DNA of 64,000 bases from NCBI GenBank assembly GCA_964571235.1, contig CAZNAI010000003.1, positions 744,001 to 808,000 of the forward strand, written 5' to 3'. Position 1 is the stretch's first letter. Every line of letters starts with the position of its first letter. The translations under genes and the position numbers were made by a program. The notes below the pieces were generated by a model that saw only the letters and a list, made by a program, of their open reading frames with translations, was not told where the DNA came from and made no database searches. Positions 52,141 through 60,402 of the stretch are shown here, in pieces. This DNA comes from JACRAV01 sp964571235. Lineage in GTDB: Bacteria; Zixibacteria; MSB-5A5; GN15; FEB-12.

Positions 52141-52824
52141 TCAGCCGGAGTGTCGCGATCTAATTTCAATCAATCGGGAAAGATCACGTTCCGGCACCCG
52201 GCTGACTTCGCCCAATTGACGGGCGAGCCAGAGAATTTTGGCATACTGTTCGACCGTCTCATGGCGGTTGAGCGCTGACTCCATTGAATTGCCAATCGTG
52301 AGCAGACCGTGGTTGGCCATCAAAAATGCATTATTCGAGCGAATATAGGGCTTGAGGGAATTGGGAACCTCGTCGGTTCCAGGGGCGGCATACCCGACGA
52401 GAGGGATATTCCCAATGTAAACGACCACTTCGGGGAGGACATCGCCGGGTAGTTCAATGCCGGCCACAGCAAAGGCGGTCGAGTATGGGGGGTGAGAATG
52501 CACGCAGGCCTGAATATCGGGTCGTTCCCGGTAGGTAAAAAGGTGCATGCGGGATTCAGATGACGGGGAGCCGGTACCGCTCAAGAGGTTGCCATCCAAA
52601 TCGACTTCGATCAGGTCATTTTCGGTTAGCCGGCCTTTGCACACGCCCGAGCGAGTTATCAGTACCCTCGAGTCATCCAAACGGACAGACAGGTTTCCAC
52701 CTGTTCCGGCCACCATCTGGTGTTCGGCCAGCAGTTTTCCGGCGGTGATGATCTGAGCTTTGGAGGTGGTACCGAGCGACATACGCCGGTCAAAGTACGC
52801 CCGCGCGAAAGTATTGTCAATCAC
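52141..52824 (-). CDS. Class II aldolase/adducin family protein (FucA-like)
   Basis: 227 residues. VAGTGGNLSVRL, TRSGVCKGRL, SSESRMHLFTYRERPD, CVHSHPPYSTAFAV and LMANHGLLTIG are the phosphate-binding, catalytic-Glu and zinc-His motifs of L-fuculose-1-phosphate-type aldolases. The substrate may be fuculose-, rhamnulose- or ribulose-phosphate; dihydroneopterin-type chemistry for folate is also conceivable from context but unproven. The start is GTG 52824. It heads the operon that runs to panB and is divergent from the DegP-type gene. Confidence 0.85.
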   Translation of the reverse strand: MIDNTFARAYFDRRMSLGTTSKAQIITAGKLLAEHQMVAGTGGNLSVRLDDSRVLITRSGVCKGRLTENDLIEVDLDGNLLSGTGSPSSESRMHLFTYRERPDIQACVHSHPPYSTAFAVAGIELPGDVLPEVVVYIGNIPLVGYAAPGTDEVPNSLKPYIRSNNAFLMANHGLLTIGNSMESALNRHETVEQYAKILWLARQLGEVSRVPERDLSRLIEIRSRHSG

Positions 52825-52952
52825 GCCTGTCTGGCGCCGGTGTTGCCCTGCGAGAAATACCCTTCGGAATACAGAAGATCATGAATCTTCGGGCGGGGTA
52901 GGACGTTATAAGAGTAGCGAAAACGGGCCTTGAAAGCCCTCAGAAAAAGTAC

Positions 52953-52981
52953 TTGACAGCGACCAAAAGCTGTCGTACTAT
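52953..52981 (+). promoter_or_regulatory. Strong promoter with inverted repeat before the DegP-type gene
   Basis: TTGACA (52953-52958), exactly 17 bases, TACTAT (52976-52981). The dyad GACAGC-N8-GCTGTC (52955-52974) overlaps the -35 and fills the spacer, the classic place for a repressor operator. Confidence 0.75.
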
Positions 52982-53008
52982 AAAAGGCTAACCCTTTGGA
53001 GGATGGTG

Positions 53009-54526
53009 GTGGCATCTTTCCCTGTTTCCCCTTTACGAAAGTCGTCTAAAGCTATGCGCTTTTCAGCCTTGGCAGTCTTTGGCGTCTGTTGTGTCCTCGC
53101 CGGTATCCTGTTGTCCTCCAACATGAACCTGCCCGGCACGACTTTGGCGAGCCCCTCCGGCTCGGCCATTGGGGCCTCGTATGCCGCCTACCCGGTAGTC
53201 CAAAAGGACGGCGAGTATGAGTCTCCTTTTGTTGGAGTAGTTGAAAACTACGCTAACGCGGTGGTCAATATCTCAGCCAAAACACGGGATACCGAAACTC
53301 CGTGGTGGTATCGGGGTGGGAGCGGATATGGCTCTTCGCTCGGTTCGGGATTTTTCTTCCGCGAGGACGGATACATCCTGACGAATAATCACGTCGTGAA
53401 AGACGCGATTGAGTTGACTATACGGACATCGTCCGGTTACGAATACAAAGCCAAATTGGTGGGGAGTGATCCCGAATCGGATCTGGCGGTGATCAAGGTG
53501 GAACCGGAAGAAAAAGTCACTGTAATTCCATTTGGCGATTCAGAGCATCTGAAAGTAGGCGACTGGGCGATTGCGATTGGAAATCCTTTCCCGCAACAGG
53601 GGCTTGATCGATCGGTGACAGTCGGTGTGATTTCGGCGAAAGGTCGAAGCAATCTTCGGTTCGGCGAAGAGACGCCGCTGTATCAGAATTATATCCAGAC
53701 CGACGCCTCGATCAATCCTGGAAACTCCGGTGGGCCGCTGTTGAATATCAAGGGTGAATGCATCGGTGTGAATTCAGCGATATCCAGTCCGACAGGATCA
53801 TCGGTGGGAATTGGATTTGCGATTCCGATAAATCTCGCTCGCGCGATTGTCCCGGATCTGATCGCCTCTGGCAAGGCGAGTCGTGGCTGGCTCGGCGTCT
53901 GGCTTGCCAATGTAACCGAGCGCGAAGCAAAACGTCTCGGATTGACCGGCGTTCAGGGTGTGCTCATTGACTCAGTGTTCACTGGTTCACCGGCTGAAAA
54001 AGCGGGAATTCTGCGCGGTGATGTGATTGTCAAATTCAACAATATGGAAATCCTGAATCAAAATCAGTTTTCCGTGGCGGTGGCGACACTTCGCCACGAC
54101 CAATCAGTTCCGGTCGAGGTTGTACGCAATGGAAAACATCTGAACCTGACGACCGTGCTGGCGGACCGCGATGCTTTCCTTGCCACCGCCGATAATCGGG
54201 GTCAGCGTGGGGCGACACCACCGAGCGGGGCCGACGGCGAGACTTGGGCGGGAATGGATGTCACCGCGTTTACCGACGAAATGGCTCAGCGCGCCGGGAT
54301 GGAGCATAACGACGGCGTGTTTGTCGCACGAGTCTATCCGGGATCGCCGGCTGATCGGGCAGGGATTACGCCCGGGTCGGTCATTCTGAATGTGAATAAT
54401 CAGGCGGTCCGGTCGATGGAGGATTTCCGCAAAGTTGCGACCGGTTTGCGCGGGCAGAGCGGACGAGTACCGCTGATCGCGATCGAGCCGGACGGTACAC
54501 CGGCAAAGAAAGTAATTCGGTTGTAA
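53009..54526 (+). CDS. degP: Do/DegP-type serine protease with two PDZ domains
   Basis: 505 residues. Long N-terminal signal or anchor (FSALAVFGVCCVLAGILLSS), protease domain with H128 (TNNHVVKD), D158 (PESDLAVIK) and S240 (NPGNSGGPL), then PDZ1 (GWLGVWLANVTEREAKRLGL) and PDZ2 (WAGMDVTAFTDEMAQRAGM). This is the common DegP/DegQ layout for periplasmic quality control. GGAGG (52998-53002) abuts ATG 53003, so I take GTG 53009, at 6 bases, as the start. It is driven by a near-consensus promoter with an inverted repeat. Confidence 0.94.
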   Translation: MASFPVSPLRKSSKAMRFSALAVFGVCCVLAGILLSSNMNLPGTTLASPSGSAIGASYAAYPVVQKDGEYESPFVGVVENYANAVVNISAKTRDTETPWWYRGGSGYGSSLGSGFFFREDGYILTNNHVVKDAIELTIRTSSGYEYKAKLVGSDPESDLAVIKVEPEEKVTVIPFGDSEHLKVGDWAIAIGNPFPQQGLDRSVTVGVISAKGRSNLRFGEETPLYQNYIQTDASINPGNSGGPLLNIKGECIGVNSAISSPTGSSVGIGFAIPINLARAIVPDLIASGKASRGWLGVWLANVTEREAKRLGLTGVQGVLIDSVFTGSPAEKAGILRGDVIVKFNNMEILNQNQFSVAVATLRHDQSVPVEVVRNGKHLNLTTVLADRDAFLATADNRGQRGATPPSGADGETWAGMDVTAFTDEMAQRAGMEHNDGVFVARVYPGSPADRAGITPGSVILNVNNQAVRSMEDFRKVATGLRGQSGRVPLIAIEPDGTPAKKVIRL

Positions 54527-54634
54527 CGCCGATACGGCGGAACAACTGCTCATTGGATACGTTGTGAACAGGACCGGCGATGGAAGTCGGCCTTAACCAT
54601 CTTTAGGAAGGATGAAGGAATAGGAACGTGACAC

Positions 54635-55489
54635 GTGGCTAAACAATCCCTTAAATATCGCGATGAGGATCGCTCCCTGGATCTATATCTTCGCGAAATC
54701 GGGGAAACTCCGCTCATCACTGCCGATGAAGAAGTCCGGCTGGCTAAAAGAATCAAGCAAGGCGACAAGCGCGCCCTTGAAAAATTAACAAAAGCCAACC
54801 TTCGGTTCGTCGTCTCGGTAGCCAAACAGTATCAGAATCAGGGCCTGTCGTTGGCCGATTTGATTAACGAGGGGAATATCGGCCTGATCAAGGCCGCCAA
54901 GCGGTTCGACGAGACCCGCGGGTTTAAGTTTATTTCGTACGCAGTCTGGTGGATTCGCCAGGCAATTTTGCAGGCATTGGCCGAACAGAGCCGTATTGTG
55001 CGTTTGCCGCTCAACCGAGTCGGCACGCTTCACAAGATCGGCAAGATCTCAAGCCGGCTCGAACAGGGGCTGGGGCGTATTCCTTCGCCGGAAGAAATCG
55101 CCAAGGAACTTGAGTTGTCGGAAGGCGAAGTCTCCGACACGCTCAAGATTTCCAACTCGCACCTGTCGCTCGATGCGCCGTTCTCGGTGTCGGAAGACAA
55201 CTCGCTTATCGATATTCTCGAAGACGAGTTCCAGCCGTCGCCGGACGAAGCGCTCCTGAAAAATTCGCTCCGGGTCGAGATCGAAAAAGCGCTCGACACA
55301 CTCACCGCGCGAGAGGCCGAAGTGATCAATCTGTATTTCGGATTGAATCACGAGAAGGCGCTCACGCTCGAAGAGATTGGGGCGCGATTCTCGCTCACGC
55401 GCGAACGTGTGCGGCAGATTAAGGAGAAAGCAATTCGCCGACTCCGTCATGCCTCGCGCAGTCGCTCGCTTAGGGCGTACCTGAACTAA
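54635..55489 (+). CDS. Primary-type sigma-70 factor without region 1.1
   Basis: 284 residues. Region 1.2 (DLYLREIGETPLITADEE), region 2 (NLRFVVSVAKQYQNQGLSLADLINEGNIGL and FKFISYAVWWIRQAI), region 3 and region 4 (TLEEIGARFSLTRERVRQIKEKAIRRLRH) are complete. The short form, without the acidic region 1.1 and the non-conserved insert, is typical of the housekeeping factor in Bacteroidetes-like lineages, so it may be RpoD/SigA itself or a group 2 paralogue. GTG 54635 is the start with AGGAA upstream. Most promoters in this window would suit it. Terminator follows. Confidence 0.9.
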   Translation: MAKQSLKYRDEDRSLDLYLREIGETPLITADEEVRLAKRIKQGDKRALEKLTKANLRFVVSVAKQYQNQGLSLADLINEGNIGLIKAAKRFDETRGFKFISYAVWWIRQAILQALAEQSRIVRLPLNRVGTLHKIGKISSRLEQGLGRIPSPEEIAKELELSEGEVSDTLKISNSHLSLDAPFSVSEDNSLIDILEDEFQPSPDEALLKNSLRVEIEKALDTLTAREAEVINLYFGLNHEKALTLEEIGARFSLTRERVRQIKEKAIRRLRHASRSRSLRAYLN

Positions 55490-55512
55490 GTTCGCATCCT
55501 GGTTGGCATCAC

Positions 55513-55537
55513 AACCGCCCCGCAAGGGGCGGTTTTT
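55513..55537 (+). terminator. Terminator after the sigma factor gene
   Basis: Perfect 9-bp stem AACCGCCCC (55513-55521) with GGGGCGGTT (55526-55534) around GCAA, then TTTG. Confidence 0.88.
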
Positions 55538-55566
55538 GTTTGGGGGAGACGAGCGGAACTCAGCGA

Positions 55567-55595
55567 TTGCAATCGGCGTTGGTCGCCGGTATACT
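55567..55595 (+). promoter_or_regulatory. Promoter next to the AftB-like gene start
   Basis: TTGCAA (55567-55572), 17 bases, TATACT (55590-55595). The predicted transcript begins about 4 bases before ATG 55606. Confidence 0.6.
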
Positions 55596-55605
55596 GGCCG
55601 TCGAA

Positions 55606-57186
55606 ATGGACCTGCAGATCTTCAAGGGAATCTCCCGATGCCGACTGGTGCTGACCGCGGGCCTTATTTTCTATTTAGTTATTCTTGTCCGTACCGCGTG
55701 GGTCTGCGATGACGCGTATATCTCATTTCGCACGGTAGATAATTTTGTCAATGGATACGGGCTTCGGTGGAATGTCGACGAGCGAGTGTGGACATATACC
55801 AATCCGTTATGGGTACTTTTGTTCTCGGGGATCTACGCCGTCACCCGTGAAGCGCACGTTACCAGCATCGTCGTTTCCGTAGTTCTCGCTTTGGCTGGTG
55901 TGACTATTTTTGTGCGCGGGCTGAGCCGCTCGGCGGCCACCGCGGCGCTCTGTTTGTCGGCCTTCATATTTTCAAAGGGATTTGTCGATTACTCCACCTC
56001 GGGGCTTGAGAATGTCCTCACTCACGGCCTGCTCGCTGTGTTTCTTGTGATTTGGATCAAGGCGGGAAGCACTCTCCGATCTCTCTTTTGGCTGTCATTT
56101 GTCGCAGGGCTTGTCACAGTTAATAGAATGGACTCGCTGATTCTGGTATTGCCGGCATTGGCGTATGCCTGGTGGGAACAGAGGAGTTGGCGAGCGACGT
56201 GGTTGGTTGCCTCCGGATTCGCTCCCTTTATCATTTGGGAGTCATTTGCGCTGGTCTATTACGGATTTCTGGTTCCGAACACCTATTTCGCCAAGACGCA
56301 TGTTGATATTGCACAGTGGGAGCTTTTCAAGCAGGGAGCGCGATACCTCTGGGAGTCGATCTTCAGAGACCATGTGATCATGCCGGTGATCATCACGGGT
56401 ATCATATCCGCCTTCTTATCCCGCAACCGGCGACAGATCGCAATTGCCGTGGGGATAGTGCTGTTTATCTTTTATCTACTCAAAGTCGGTGGCGACTTTA
56501 TGAGCAGTCGGTTTTTGACCGCTCCCTTCGTATGCGGCGTCGCCCTTTTGGCCATGCTACCGTTGCCGGAAAGAGGGTTCCGCAGATTCATACCGCTGAT
56601 AACTTTGATCGTTCTGGGCATGACCGCGCGAGGAGCGGCTGTCTTCAGCGGCCAAACATTTGGCACCAACGGGGAAAACGATAAGACAATTATCGGGGTG
56701 GCCGATGAGCGGGCATGGTATTATCAACAGACGGGGCTATTTCGTCTTGAGCAGGACTCAATCCGTTTTAGCGACCGCGAGTGGGGGTATCGCGCCTTTG
56801 TCGGATCGCTTGATCGCGACAGTATCATTGTGATTGGCAATATCGGATTTCGTGGCTATTTCGCGGGGCCCCAGCGGTATATTGTCGATGAGTGTGCGCT
56901 TTCCGACCCGCTCCTGAGCAAGTTACCGTGTGACACCAGCAACGGATGGCGTGTCGGGCACTTCCGCCGGAAGTTACCCACCGGATACCTGCAAACACTG
57001 ACATCAGGGCAGAACCAAATAGAGGACCGCTCGCTTGCCGAATACAATGACCACCTGCAAACAGTGGTTAGGGGAAAGCCATTTACGGTCGCGCGATTCA
57101 GAGAAATACTGGCGTTCAATACGGGCGCGTATGACACCCTTCTTCGGGAGTATGCAAGAAACCTGAGCGCAAGCGCTGAGAGGTGA
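55606..57186 (+). CDS. AftB-like GT-C membrane protein
   Basis: 526 residues. The first helix is followed by WVCDDAYISFRTVDNFVNG and ERVWTYTNPLWVLLFS, the acidic DD motif and TNPLW block of GT-C glycosyltransferases of the AftB/decaprenyl-phosphate type. About ten helices follow, with FLLKVGGDFMSSRFLTAPF-like sequence near residue 310 and a 170-residue soluble C-terminal domain. It probably moves a sugar from a polyprenyl donor to an outside acceptor. ATG 55606 fits the promoter; GTG-type starts further upstream would begin inside the promoter. Confidence 0.72.
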   Translation: MDLQIFKGISRCRLVLTAGLIFYLVILVRTAWVCDDAYISFRTVDNFVNGYGLRWNVDERVWTYTNPLWVLLFSGIYAVTREAHVTSIVVSVVLALAGVTIFVRGLSRSAATAALCLSAFIFSKGFVDYSTSGLENVLTHGLLAVFLVIWIKAGSTLRSLFWLSFVAGLVTVNRMDSLILVLPALAYAWWEQRSWRATWLVASGFAPFIIWESFALVYYGFLVPNTYFAKTHVDIAQWELFKQGARYLWESIFRDHVIMPVIITGIISAFLSRNRRQIAIAVGIVLFIFYLLKVGGDFMSSRFLTAPFVCGVALLAMLPLPERGFRRFIPLITLIVLGMTARGAAVFSGQTFGTNGENDKTIIGVADERAWYYQQTGLFRLEQDSIRFSDREWGYRAFVGSLDRDSIIVIGNIGFRGYFAGPQRYIVDECALSDPLLSKLPCDTSNGWRVGHFRRKLPTGYLQTLTSGQNQIEDRSLAEYNDHLQTVVRGKPFTVARFREILAFNTGAYDTLLREYARNLSASAER

Positions 57187-57576
57187 GTTGGTCTGTTCGG
57201 CGGTGGAGCGACTCTGGGCTGAGTTTTCAAGTGATCTGACTTAGGTAACCGGTCCGTGATGGGCGGTTTTTGTAAGGGGGTCTCCGAGTTGCAATTTGAG
57301 CGCTTCAGGTCTCTTCCCGTCAAAATGACACCGCATTGGTGTTGATTTCCGCCAGTACCCCAAACTACCGTTACGCGCCATCCCCCAACAAGATACCCGG
57401 TCAGATGGTATGCCCGTGGTTGGCCAGTCAATACTGTTGCTGAACAACAATGGTCTGGACACTCCGTTTTTCGGCTACCTCCAATCAAGCATTGGACTTA
57501 GGGCGTCGACAATGCAAGTATGTGGGTTGGAACACTGAGACTATCAAGGCGATAACAAGGGCAATTTAGTACTCAT
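57187..57576. other. Gap without a gene
   Basis: About 390 bases. Short open frames on both strands lack ribosome binding sites. A weak TTGGAA (57527-57532), 17 bases, CGATAA could be the promoter of the histidine kinase gene. Nothing else is recognised. Confidence 0.4.
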
Positions 57577-59982
57577 ATGACTCCGTGGTGGACAGGGCAA
57601 TTGGGTATTCGCGAGCGAATACTGGTATTTTCATCTTCAGGAATGATAGTCATACTGCTATTGCTCAGTACGCTGACATTTCTGGAAATCAAGAGCCAAT
57701 TGCACAGCGACCTTGTAAATCGGGGAAGTAGTTTCGCCCGTTTGCTGGCGCAGAGTGTCGCCTCAGCCGTTGATTTTGCGGATACCGTGTTTGTCGCCGA
57801 GTTAGTCGACGGCACAATATCATCCCAATCGGACATCAAGGAAGCCTGGGTTACGCTGGCCGATGGGCAGATCATGTATCGTCGGGAACGAGCCGGAGTA
57901 GAAAAGGACAATTGGGACACCTGCAAGGCGATGTCGCCAGTAAGTATCACCATTGAGGACGCCACTTGTTTAGTGACGGGGCATCCGATCAAAGTTCGCG
58001 ATCAACTAGTGGGTATGGCCTGGCTACGACTGGGGAAAGAGCCGATGTTAGCGCGGATCCAACAAAGTATCGGGCTGATCGTTTTGTCTGGCTTTGCAAT
58101 CTTGCTATTGTTTCTAGCGCCGGTAGCTGTTTTTTCCCGAATGATCGTGCGGCCGCTGGAGACTTTTGAAAGCGCCGCAAGCCGTGTTTCACAAGGTGAG
58201 ATTACTACGCCAATAGACTCGTCGGCGCTATCGAGCGATTTTGTGTCCTTAGCCAGCGCCTTTAACAAGATGCAGACTGCGCTTGGTGATACTATCGGCG
58301 AACTGCGAAAATCGCGTGATGAGATGGAAGATCGGGTGTTGGAGCGAACAGCCGAACTCGAAGTCGAAATTGCAGAGCGAAGCAGGGCCGAAGAGTCGCT
58401 TCGTCACCGGGAAGGACTTCTTGAGGATACGCTGGAGGCAACGGGGGACGGAATTTTGGTGGTGAGTAACGAAGGAGTTGCCACCCACTTCAACAACGGT
58501 TTTATCAAGCTCTGGCGAATTCCGGATGAGGTCATTGCAACAAAAGACGATAATCAGCTCTTGGGATTTGCGCTTTCCCAGATCAAAGATCCGGCGGCCT
58601 TTCTCGTTAAAGTACAGGCGCTATATCAGAGCACAGGCGAATCGTTCGATCTGATCGAGTTAACCGACGGGCGGGCGTTTGAGCGATACTCCCGGCCACT
58701 CGTTCGAGATGGGCGGATACAGGGGCGGGTTTGGAGTTTTCACGACATCACCCGTCGACGGATGGGGGAGCAGGAGCAGGCACGGCTACGTGATCAACTC
58801 GAGCGGGCTGAACGAATGAAATCGCTTGGCTTGCTCGCGGGGGGGGTCGCGCATGACCTAAACAACATGCTTGGTCCGGTAGTCGGTTACGCCGAGCTCT
58901 TGGCACGCGAACTTCCCGCCGACTCCCGGCCGGCATTGCGGGCGAGAAAAATCGGAAAGGCGGCCGAGGACGCTTCAGTGGTCATTCAGGATCTGCTCAC
59001 CTTGGCACGGCGAGGCCGATGCGAGATGAAGCCCTTAGATTTGAACACTGTGGTAAAGTCGTATATCGAGTCACCGGGATTTGAAAAACTGAAGGAGCGG
59101 CACGCCAACATAGCTGTAAAAACCGAATTGGATTTGGCAATCGGAATGATATCGGGCTCAGAGCCGCATCTGGCCAAAGTGATTATGAATCTTATCACCA
59201 ATGCGGTTGAGGCGATGTCGGAATCCGGAACTCTCACAATACAAACCGAGCAGGCATTTATTGAAAGCCTCCCCAGTGGGTTCCAGCAAATTGTACCGGG
59301 TAACTACGTGGTGTTTACAACCAAGGACACCGGTTCGGGCATCGCTCCGGAGGACATCTCAAAGATCTTCGAACCATACTTCTCGAAAAAGAAGATGGGC
59401 CAAAGTGGAAGCGGCCTCGGATTGTCGGTAGTCTATGGAATTGTAAAAGACCACAATGGATACTATGACATCCGTTCGGAACTGGGGCAGGGAACCGAGT
59501 TCATACTCTATTTCCCCGCGCTGGCGGTTGCTCCAAAGGCAGAAGTAGAATCTGCCCAGCCGGAGGCCATGGGGGGAACCGAGCGGATACTGATCGTAGA
59601 TGACTCCGAGAGCCAACGTGAATTGGCGGCTGAGATCACTCGAGAGATGGGTTATGCTGTCGAGTTGGCAGAGAACGGTCGCGCCGCTGTGGCACTGTTA
59701 CGTCGGAAAGATTTTGATTTGGTTATGCTGGACATGATCATGGAACCGGATTTCGACGGCCTCTCGACTTACCGTGAGATATTGAGTTTCAAGCCGGCCC
59801 AGAGGGCGATTGTGGTGAGCGGCTATTCGTCTACGGAGCGGGTCGAAGAAGTCCTCGCGCTCGGGGCCGCTGAGTTTGTTCACAAGCCGTACGCCGTTGA
59901 AAAGTTGACTCGTGCACTCCGGTCCGCTCTGGACCGGCCGTTTCACAGTCAGAAGATTCCGACTGCCCAGACTTCGTCGTAA
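57577..59982 (+). CDS. Hybrid sensor histidine kinase with PAS domain and receiver
   Basis: 801 residues. Membrane helix 1 (about 13-36), an extracytoplasmic domain of about 125 residues with two cysteines, helix 2 (about 163-187), HAMP, a coiled coil, a PAS domain (about 285-390), a HisKA region with H426 in GGVAHDLNNMLGP (NtrB-like H box), an HATPase with TDTGSGIAP-type N/G boxes (DTGSGIAPEDISKIFEPYFSKK region), and a C-terminal receiver with D719 in MLDMIMEP. No output regulator or DNA-binding partner is adjacent, so phosphate must be passed to a distant protein or the receiver acts as a switch. Confidence 0.93.
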   Translation: MTPWWTGQLGIRERILVFSSSGMIVILLLLSTLTFLEIKSQLHSDLVNRGSSFARLLAQSVASAVDFADTVFVAELVDGTISSQSDIKEAWVTLADGQIMYRRERAGVEKDNWDTCKAMSPVSITIEDATCLVTGHPIKVRDQLVGMAWLRLGKEPMLARIQQSIGLIVLSGFAILLLFLAPVAVFSRMIVRPLETFESAASRVSQGEITTPIDSSALSSDFVSLASAFNKMQTALGDTIGELRKSRDEMEDRVLERTAELEVEIAERSRAEESLRHREGLLEDTLEATGDGILVVSNEGVATHFNNGFIKLWRIPDEVIATKDDNQLLGFALSQIKDPAAFLVKVQALYQSTGESFDLIELTDGRAFERYSRPLVRDGRIQGRVWSFHDITRRRMGEQEQARLRDQLERAERMKSLGLLAGGVAHDLNNMLGPVVGYAELLARELPADSRPALRARKIGKAAEDASVVIQDLLTLARRGRCEMKPLDLNTVVKSYIESPGFEKLKERHANIAVKTELDLAIGMISGSEPHLAKVIMNLITNAVEAMSESGTLTIQTEQAFIESLPSGFQQIVPGNYVVFTTKDTGSGIAPEDISKIFEPYFSKKKMGQSGSGLGLSVVYGIVKDHNGYYDIRSELGQGTEFILYFPALAVAPKAEVESAQPEAMGGTERILIVDDSESQRELAAEITREMGYAVELAENGRAAVALLRRKDFDLVMLDMIMEPDFDGLSTYREILSFKPAQRAIVVSGYSSTERVEEVLALGAAEFVHKPYAVEKLTRALRSALDRPFHSQKIPTAQTSS

Positions 59983-60025
59983 CGTCGCGGATCGATGCGC
60001 GGGCCATTTCGGGCCGACAATTCAA

Positions 60026-60054
60026 TTGACAGCGGGGAGAGTTCGTGGCATCTT
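60026..60054 (+). promoter_or_regulatory. Possible promoter for tRNA-Leu
   Basis: TTGACA (60026-60031), 17 bases, CATCTT (60049-60054). Perfect -35, weak -10; predicted start about 37 bases before the tRNA. Confidence 0.4.
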
Positions 60055-60097
60055 TCCTATCCTGTGGGCGATTTTTTTTGCTCACGAATATCGTAAT

Positions 60098-60181
60098 GCC
60101 GAAGTGGTGAAATTGGTAGACGCGCTGCGTTCAGGGCGCAGTTCTCGCAAGGGAGTGGGGGTTCGAGTCCCCCCTTCGGCA
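60098..60181 (+). tRNA. tRNA-Leu, anticodon CAG
   Basis: 84 bases to the discriminator A. The acceptor stem GCCGAAG pairs with CTTCGGC. The anticodon stem CTGCG/CGCAG encloses TTCAGGG with CAG. A class II variable arm and GGTTCGAGTCC T-loop follow. CCA is not encoded (ATTAAC follows), unlike the tRNA-Ser gene of this window, so CCA must be added by the nucleotidyltransferase. Confidence 0.95.
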
Positions 60182-60402
60182 TTAACATCGCCGGTTTTTC
60201 CATCCCTCCTATTAAGTCCTGTTTGCTTCATGAACCTGTTTTTGTCTAACATCCATGGTTGCGTCTATGTATCCGACCGACTGAGCTCGCCATAAGTTGA
60301 ATGCGCCGTGCAACACTTGCTCTCCCTGTTTCGTCTATTAGCTGTACCAATATCTGACCAGTTAAGCTAAGAGACATAACCGCAAGACAGAGGATTGTCA
60401 CC

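Noticed and set aside
52141..52824. Methylthioribulose-pathway aldolase of the DHAP shunt
   Set aside because: The shunt aldolase is normally linked to mtnK and mtnA, which are absent here; fold alone does not support it.
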